Assembly (NCBI RefSeq): GCF_016901225.1 | Contig: NZ_JAFEUL010000001.1 | Coordinates: 238,773-302,772 of the forward strand | Reading direction: 5' to 3' | Length of the DNA: 64,000 nt | DNA from: Actibacterium sp. 188UL27-1 | Lineage (GTDB): Bacteria; Pseudomonadota; Alphaproteobacteria; Rhodobacterales; Rhodobacteraceae | Shown: positions 60,037-64,000 of the stretch, in pieces | Numbering within the stretch: the first letter of the stretch is position 1 | How the letters are laid out: each line of letters opens with the position of its first letter | Made by a program: the position numbers and the translations under genes | Notes under the pieces: model-generated | What the model saw: the letters and a program-made list of their open reading frames with translations, nothing else | The model's database searches: none | Told to the model about the DNA's origin: nothing

Positions 60037-60055
60037 CCCCCCCACATTGGGGGGG
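60037..60055. other. C7/G7 hairpin between alpha-galactosidase and SDR genes
   Basis: CCCCCCC (60037-60043), loop ACATT, GGGGGGG (60049-60055), flanked by CC/GG pairs, in the 145-base gap that otherwise breaks a tightly overlapping operon. There is no T-tract, so it is more likely a processing or attenuation stem than a simple terminator. Nothing else coding is seen in 59959-60103. Confidence 0.45.
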
Positions 60056-60103
60056 AGGCGCCAACGGAGACACCAGTGCATCGGTTGAAAAGGGGGGGTC
60101 GGC

Positions 60104-62209
60104 TCATAGCTTGGTTCCTTCGATGACCCACATCGTTTCAGGGAAGGACCATGGCAGGACCATACCGTGGCCCATGAGCCAGGCGCCCGAAACCTCGATC
60201 GGGCCTTCTTTCAAGGCCGGTGCCCCGCGCGACAGGATATGGGCCGTGCCGCGATTGATCACTTCGATCCGGTAGCGCGCCGCAGGATCCAGGCGCGCGA
60301 GCCGCAAGGGACGGGGCGCGATCTGGGCCGATGTCGTGGCCTTACCGGCAAAGACGACGAAGCGGGTCCCATCGCGCACCATCTGCTGTTCGGCCAGGAC
60401 CGCTGGATCTGCGCTGTCGAGCCGCAAGATATCGGCATCAATCATCCAGTCCCGATTGGCTTTCCACCAGGTGGTGACCTCGCGCAGGACCGTCGCCTCG
60501 TGATCCGTCAACTCCCTTGGATCCATCTCGAACCCCATATGGCGCTGGGCGGCCACCCAGGCCCGAAAGCTGATATCCAGCGTCCGGCCCGAGGTGTGGC
60601 AATAGCGCGGTCCCACATGGCTGCCGGTCACCGCAAGCGGCAGGAACAGCGCCGCATTATGTTGCATCTTCAATCGTTCCAGCGCATCATTGCTGTCGCT
60701 GAGCCATACGCGTTGGGTCCGGCTGAGGATGCCGAAATCGATCCGCCCGCCGCCCGACGCGCAGCTTTCGATCTCCACCTTTGGGAAATCGCGGCGCAGC
60801 CGGTCAAGCAGGGCATAGGAGCCCCGGGTCTGGGCCGCGTCGGGCATGGGCAGCACGCGGTTATGGTCCCATTTGATATAATCGATTTCGTGCGCCGACA
60901 AGATCGCGGCCATCCGGTCATAGATAAAATCCCGCACCTCGGGCAGGGCGACATTCAGGGCCTTTTGGTGCCGGCCGAGCGTCTGATCCTCGGACCCCAG
61001 CGCCCAATCGGGATGGGCCCGGTGGATGTTGGATTCGGGGTTGATCATTTCGGGCTCAAACCAGATGCCAAAGGTCATGCCCAGCCCATGGACATGGGCG
61101 ATAAGCGGGCCCAGCCCGTCGGGATATTTGCGGGGGTCGACCTCCCAGTCACTCAACGAAGTCGTGTCGTCATCGCGCTGGCCAAACCAGCCGTCATCCA
61201 GTACAAACCGTTCGGCGCCCAGGTTGGCGGCGCGGTCGGCGATGTCTTTCAGCACATCCAGGTTGTGGTCGAAATAGACGGCTTCCCAGCAATTGTAATG
61301 CACAGGCCGGCGGCGGTCCGGCGTGGTCCAGTCGACGATCTGGTCGCGGACATGGCGCTGAAACGCGACGGCGCAACCGTTCAGCCCGTCGCTGGAATAG
61401 GTGATATACAGCGGGGCGGTTTTGAAATGGATGGCGGGGTCCTGCTCCATCCGCGCGGCATGGCCAAACTGGATCTGGCGGCGGCCATCGGGCAATTCTT
61501 CGGCGATCATCCGGTGGCCGCCGGACCAGCCGTAATGGAACCCCCAGACCTCCCCCACTGCGTTTGTGGCTCCGCGCGCCGGGATCAGGAGACCCGGGAA
61601 ATGTTCATGCCCCGTGCGGCCCGTGCGGTTTTCGCGGTAGCGCATGCCAGCGGACCAGGGTGTGCGGTTCAACTGGAACTCCCCACACCAGCGGCCCGAG
61701 ACATCGATCATGTCGTCGGAATATTGCGGCGCGGGCAAGACGGGAGCCGACAGCCAGTGGAGATGGACGGGGCGAGAGGCCTCAATCTCCGCCTCGGCCA
61801 TGATGATGCGGGTGTCGGGGCTGCTGATGAACCGCGCGCGGTAGGTCAGAAGGTTGGTCGTGTCCTCAAAGGTCAGGGTCAGGCCGTGGTCATCCTGCAC
61901 CTCCGACGCGAAACAGAATTTCGGCAAAAGCGGCGTGCCATCACTGTCGCGCAGGATCAGGCCGGGCTGACCGGGGAAGGTCCGCGTCGCTTCGGGGCAG
62001 ATCGACAATTCGGGATTTTCGTCCAGCATGCCCCCGGTCACGTCGAGGGTATGGGCCTCAAGCAGGGTGTCGGCATCGTCATCGGGCAGGGGTGCGCCCC
62101 AGTAGATGACCTGGGGCAACCGGTTGTGGCGCGCAGCCAGGATGAGGGTCTGTCGCCCGTCATCCAGCCGCCAACTTTGCGTCAGGGGCAACATCTGTCC
62201 GTCGGGCAT
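60104..62209 (-). CDS. Alpha-galactosidase, GH36
   Basis: 701 residues. N-terminal beta domain ~1-300, TIM barrel with FVLDDGWFGQRDDD (335-348), GIWFEPEMINPES (381-393), nucleophile Asp448 in YIKWDHNR, ESCASGGGRIDFGIL (481-495) and acid/base Asp505 in WLSDSND, then a C-terminal beta domain (~600-701). No signal peptide. It releases galactose from raffinose-type oligosaccharides taken up by the ABC system just upstream. Confidence 0.96.
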   Translation of the reverse strand: MPDGQMLPLTQSWRLDDGRQTLILAARHNRLPQVIYWGAPLPDDDADTLLEAHTLDVTGGMLDENPELSICPEATRTFPGQPGLILRDSDGTPLLPKFCFASEVQDDHGLTLTFEDTTNLLTYRARFISSPDTRIIMAEAEIEASRPVHLHWLSAPVLPAPQYSDDMIDVSGRWCGEFQLNRTPWSAGMRYRENRTGRTGHEHFPGLLIPARGATNAVGEVWGFHYGWSGGHRMIAEELPDGRRQIQFGHAARMEQDPAIHFKTAPLYITYSSDGLNGCAVAFQRHVRDQIVDWTTPDRRRPVHYNCWEAVYFDHNLDVLKDIADRAANLGAERFVLDDGWFGQRDDDTTSLSDWEVDPRKYPDGLGPLIAHVHGLGMTFGIWFEPEMINPESNIHRAHPDWALGSEDQTLGRHQKALNVALPEVRDFIYDRMAAILSAHEIDYIKWDHNRVLPMPDAAQTRGSYALLDRLRRDFPKVEIESCASGGGRIDFGILSRTQRVWLSDSNDALERLKMQHNAALFLPLAVTGSHVGPRYCHTSGRTLDISFRAWVAAQRHMGFEMDPRELTDHEATVLREVTTWWKANRDWMIDADILRLDSADPAVLAEQQMVRDGTRFVVFAGKATTSAQIAPRPLRLARLDPAARYRIEVINRGTAHILSRGAPALKEGPIEVSGAWLMGHGMVLPWSFPETMWVIEGTKL

Positions 62210-62212
62210 TGG

Positions 62213-63061
62213 TTATTTCACGGCTCCAAGCGTAAGGCCTGCGATGAAGTGTTTCTGCATCAGAAAGAACATCGCGACGGGTGGCAGGGCGGCGACGATA
62301 CTGCCCGCGCTCATCAGGTGATAGGCGGCGCGGTATTGGGCGTTAAAGCTGGTGATCCCGGCGGTCACAGGCTGGCTTTCGACGCCCTGGGTCAGGACAA
62401 CGGCCCAGAAGTAATCGTTCCAGATGAAGGTAAAGATCAGCACGGCAAGGGCGGCGAGGGCCGGTTTCATCAGCGGCAGGACGACAAACCAAAAGATCCG
62501 CCATTCGGCGACGCCTTCGACCCGCGCGGCCTCGATCAGCTCAAAGGGCAGGGCACGGATGAAATTGCGCATGAAGAGCGTGCAGAACCCGGTTTGGAAG
62601 GCGATGTGGAACAGGACGAGCCCCGGGATCGTGTTATACAGCCCCATGCTGAGCGTCAGGTCGCGGACGGGGACCATAAGGATCTGAAATGGTACGAAAT
62701 TCCCGGCGACGAACATGAAAAAGATCCACAGGTTTGCCTTGAATTTGTAGATCCCCAGGGCAAAGCCGGTCATCGATGACAGGATCATGCAGCCCAGCAC
62801 AGTGGGCACGGTGATGAACACGGAGTTTAGCAGGTAGCGGGGCATGTCGCTTTCAAAGAAGACCCGGCCGTAATTGGCGAAGCCGTTGAATTCCGACGGC
62901 CAGCCCCAGTAGTTCCCCGCGGCAAAGTCGCCCTCCGGCTTGATGGAGAAGATGGCCACGGCGATGAGCGGCAACAGCCACAAGATCAAGGAAAGCGGCA
63001 GCAGGCCTTGGTAGGTGATCTGCCACTGGCGGGAGGTTTTCTCGATCGGGGTCGGGAACAT
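62213..63061 (-). CDS. Carbohydrate ABC transporter permease (MalG-like)
   Basis: 282 residues, six helices. It carries the EAA loop EAARVEGVAEWRIFWFVVLPLMKPALAALAVL at ~185-215 that contacts the ATPase. LPLSLILWLLPLIAVAIFSIKP at the N-terminus, AYHLMSAGSIVAALPPVAMFFLMQKHFIAGLTLGAVK at the C-terminus, as in the CUT1 family. It follows its partner by 1 base. Binding protein and ATPase genes are presumably beyond the window edge. Confidence 0.95.
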   Translation of the reverse strand: MFPTPIEKTSRQWQITYQGLLPLSLILWLLPLIAVAIFSIKPEGDFAAGNYWGWPSEFNGFANYGRVFFESDMPRYLLNSVFITVPTVLGCMILSSMTGFALGIYKFKANLWIFFMFVAGNFVPFQILMVPVRDLTLSMGLYNTIPGLVLFHIAFQTGFCTLFMRNFIRALPFELIEAARVEGVAEWRIFWFVVLPLMKPALAALAVLIFTFIWNDYFWAVVLTQGVESQPVTAGITSFNAQYRAAYHLMSAGSIVAALPPVAMFFLMQKHFIAGLTLGAVK

Positions 63062-63062
63062 C

Positions 63063-63995
63063 TCAGCGGCCCCCCTTGTCTTCTTGGTACATCGACCAGA
63101 GGAAATAGGCGATGAAACACAGCATGATCAGGAAAAGGATCACGGCGATGGCGGCCCCGTATCCCATGCGGAAGCCGTATTCGGACAGGGCGACCTCGAA
63201 CATGTAGAAACTGAGGACCCGGCTTTCGCCGAAGGGGCCACCCGCCGTCATGATCGAGATCAGGTCAAACGACCGGAGCGCGCCGATGATCGTCACGACA
63301 AAGGCAATGAAAGTGGCGGGTTTAAGCTGCGGAATAATGATGTACCACAACATCTTACGCCCCTTGGCGCCGTCCAGGCGCGCGGCCTCGATCTGTTCGG
63401 GATCCACGGCATTCAGGCCGGTCAGATAGAGGATCATGCAATAGGCGGTCTGGGGCCAAAGCCCGGCAAGGATGATGCCATAGGTGACGTATCGTTCGTC
63501 GCCCAAGATGTTGACGGGGCCCAGACCGAATACCCCGAGAAACTGGTTCAGCAGGCCGAATGTCGGGTCGTAGAACCACGTGAACACCAGACCAACCACG
63601 ATTTGCGAGATGACAAAAGGGAAGAAAAACAGTGACTTATAAAGCCGGATGCCGGTCACCGTCTGGTTCAGAAAGAGCGCAATGAACAAACCCGCCGGGA
63701 TCGCCAGCAGATACAGGACCAGCCAGATCAGGTTGTTGCGAAGCGAGATGTAGAAGGCGTCGTCGTCGAACAATTCGCCGTAATTCTCCAGGCCGATATA
63801 TTCGGCCTCGCCAAGGCCATCCCATTGATAAAGGGAGATATTGAAGCTCTGGAAGATCGGGAAAATCACATAGAACGCAAAGAACAAAACCCCCGGCGCA
63901 AGGAACAACCACGGCGTGATCGCGATCTCGTTGCGACGAAACCAGCCACGTCCGGCGGTGCTGGCCCGTACATCTGACAGGGTGGTTTCAGCCAT
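63063..63995 (-). CDS. Carbohydrate ABC transporter permease (MalF-like)
   Basis: 310 residues, six helices. AITPWLFLAPGVLFFAFYVIFPIFQSFNISLY near the N-terminus, and the EAA loop EAARLDGAKGRKMLWYIIIPQLKPATF at ~210-236. It forms the CUT1 channel with the MalG-like gene. Complete in the window: the ATG at 63995 is five bases from the right edge, so its ribosome site lies outside. Upstream genes (binding protein, regulator) are probably next door. Confidence 0.95.
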   Translation of the reverse strand: MAETTLSDVRASTAGRGWFRRNEIAITPWLFLAPGVLFFAFYVIFPIFQSFNISLYQWDGLGEAEYIGLENYGELFDDDAFYISLRNNLIWLVLYLLAIPAGLFIALFLNQTVTGIRLYKSLFFFPFVISQIVVGLVFTWFYDPTFGLLNQFLGVFGLGPVNILGDERYVTYGIILAGLWPQTAYCMILYLTGLNAVDPEQIEAARLDGAKGRKMLWYIIIPQLKPATFIAFVVTIIGALRSFDLISIMTAGGPFGESRVLSFYMFEVALSEYGFRMGYGAAIAVILFLIMLCFIAYFLWSMYQEDKGGR

Positions 63996-64000
63996 GGGAG

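Noticed and set aside
59959-60103. A short Pro/Arg-rich minus-strand frame over the gap between SDR and alpha-galactosidase
   Set aside because: The coding potential is low-complexity sequence from the C7/G7 hairpin, with no ribosome site or family resemblance.
60167-62779. An 870-residue open frame on the plus strand across alpha-galactosidase and the MalG-like permease
   Set aside because: It spans two unambiguous minus-strand genes and their junction, with His/Gln/Gly-rich composition typical of an antisense shadow.
1-64000. tRNA, rRNA, CRISPR or insertion sequences
   Set aside because: No regular repeat-spacer pattern, transposase frame, or tRNA T-arm in a plausible cloverleaf was found on reading both strands.

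Overview
The window is GC-rich, densely coded chromosomal DNA that reads as a Roseobacter-group / Rhodobacteraceae alphaproteobacterium. The signs are a Rhodobacterales-style flagellar block (fliL, motA, flhA on one strand; fliF, fliH, fliN, fliP on the other), MipZ, BluB, a zinc-ligand-free L31, DUF1285, and glcDEF. Genes are commonly joined by 4-base ATGA/GTGA overlaps. No tRNA, rRNA, CRISPR array or insertion sequence was seen.

Layout. 1-9.6 kb: flagellar genes diverging from about 4.95 kb, where a CtrA-like box lies. 9.6-12.2 kb: mipZ, then an RtcB-type RNA ligase coupled to the release factor homologue PrfH. 12.5-24.8 kb, all on the minus strand: ffh, then a tandem series of eleven full-length and one internally deleted GNAT acetyltransferases, interrupted by a two-gene YeeE/YedE-type transporter, then chorismate mutase and the rpsP-bluB-rimM-trmD-rplS-rpmE block. 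25-31.8 kb: a lone CphA-like ATP-grasp enzyme, a lone ABC ATPase, a zinc-finger protein, a LysM/double-rhodanese periplasmic protein and polA. 31.8-33.2 kb: three consecutive decayed genes. 33.2-40.8 kb: DUF2798, DUF1285 and a coupled MoxR-DUF58-DUF4159-membrane protein operon. 40.9-44.0 kb: a VOC protein, an AraC regulator, a decayed DUF1444 gene and two small genes. 44.1-48.9 kb: glycolate oxidase glcD-glcE-(unknown)-glcF. 49-53.8 kb: a secreted trypsin-like protein, an hsp20 gene with a sigma-32 promoter and a ROSE-type RNA thermometer, a ClbS/DfsB protein, and a sigma factor coupled to a membrane vWA protein. 53.9-64 kb: a galactoside operon (two ABC permeases, alpha-galactosidase, sugar dehydrogenase, KDGal kinase, KDPGal aldolase, lactonase, beta-galactosidase, aldose epimerase) that supplies most of an oxidative De Ley-Doudoroff route for galactose.

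Most notable: the twelve-member translationally coupled GNAT array between ffh and the ribosomal genes; the RtcB-PrfH pair, probably for repair of cleaved ribosomal RNA; four exact copies of a 16-bp perfect palindrome (TGTCCCCGCGGGGACA), three of them within 1.2 kb; an in-frame palindromic insertion in the lactonase gene; and the thermoregulated leader of hsp20.
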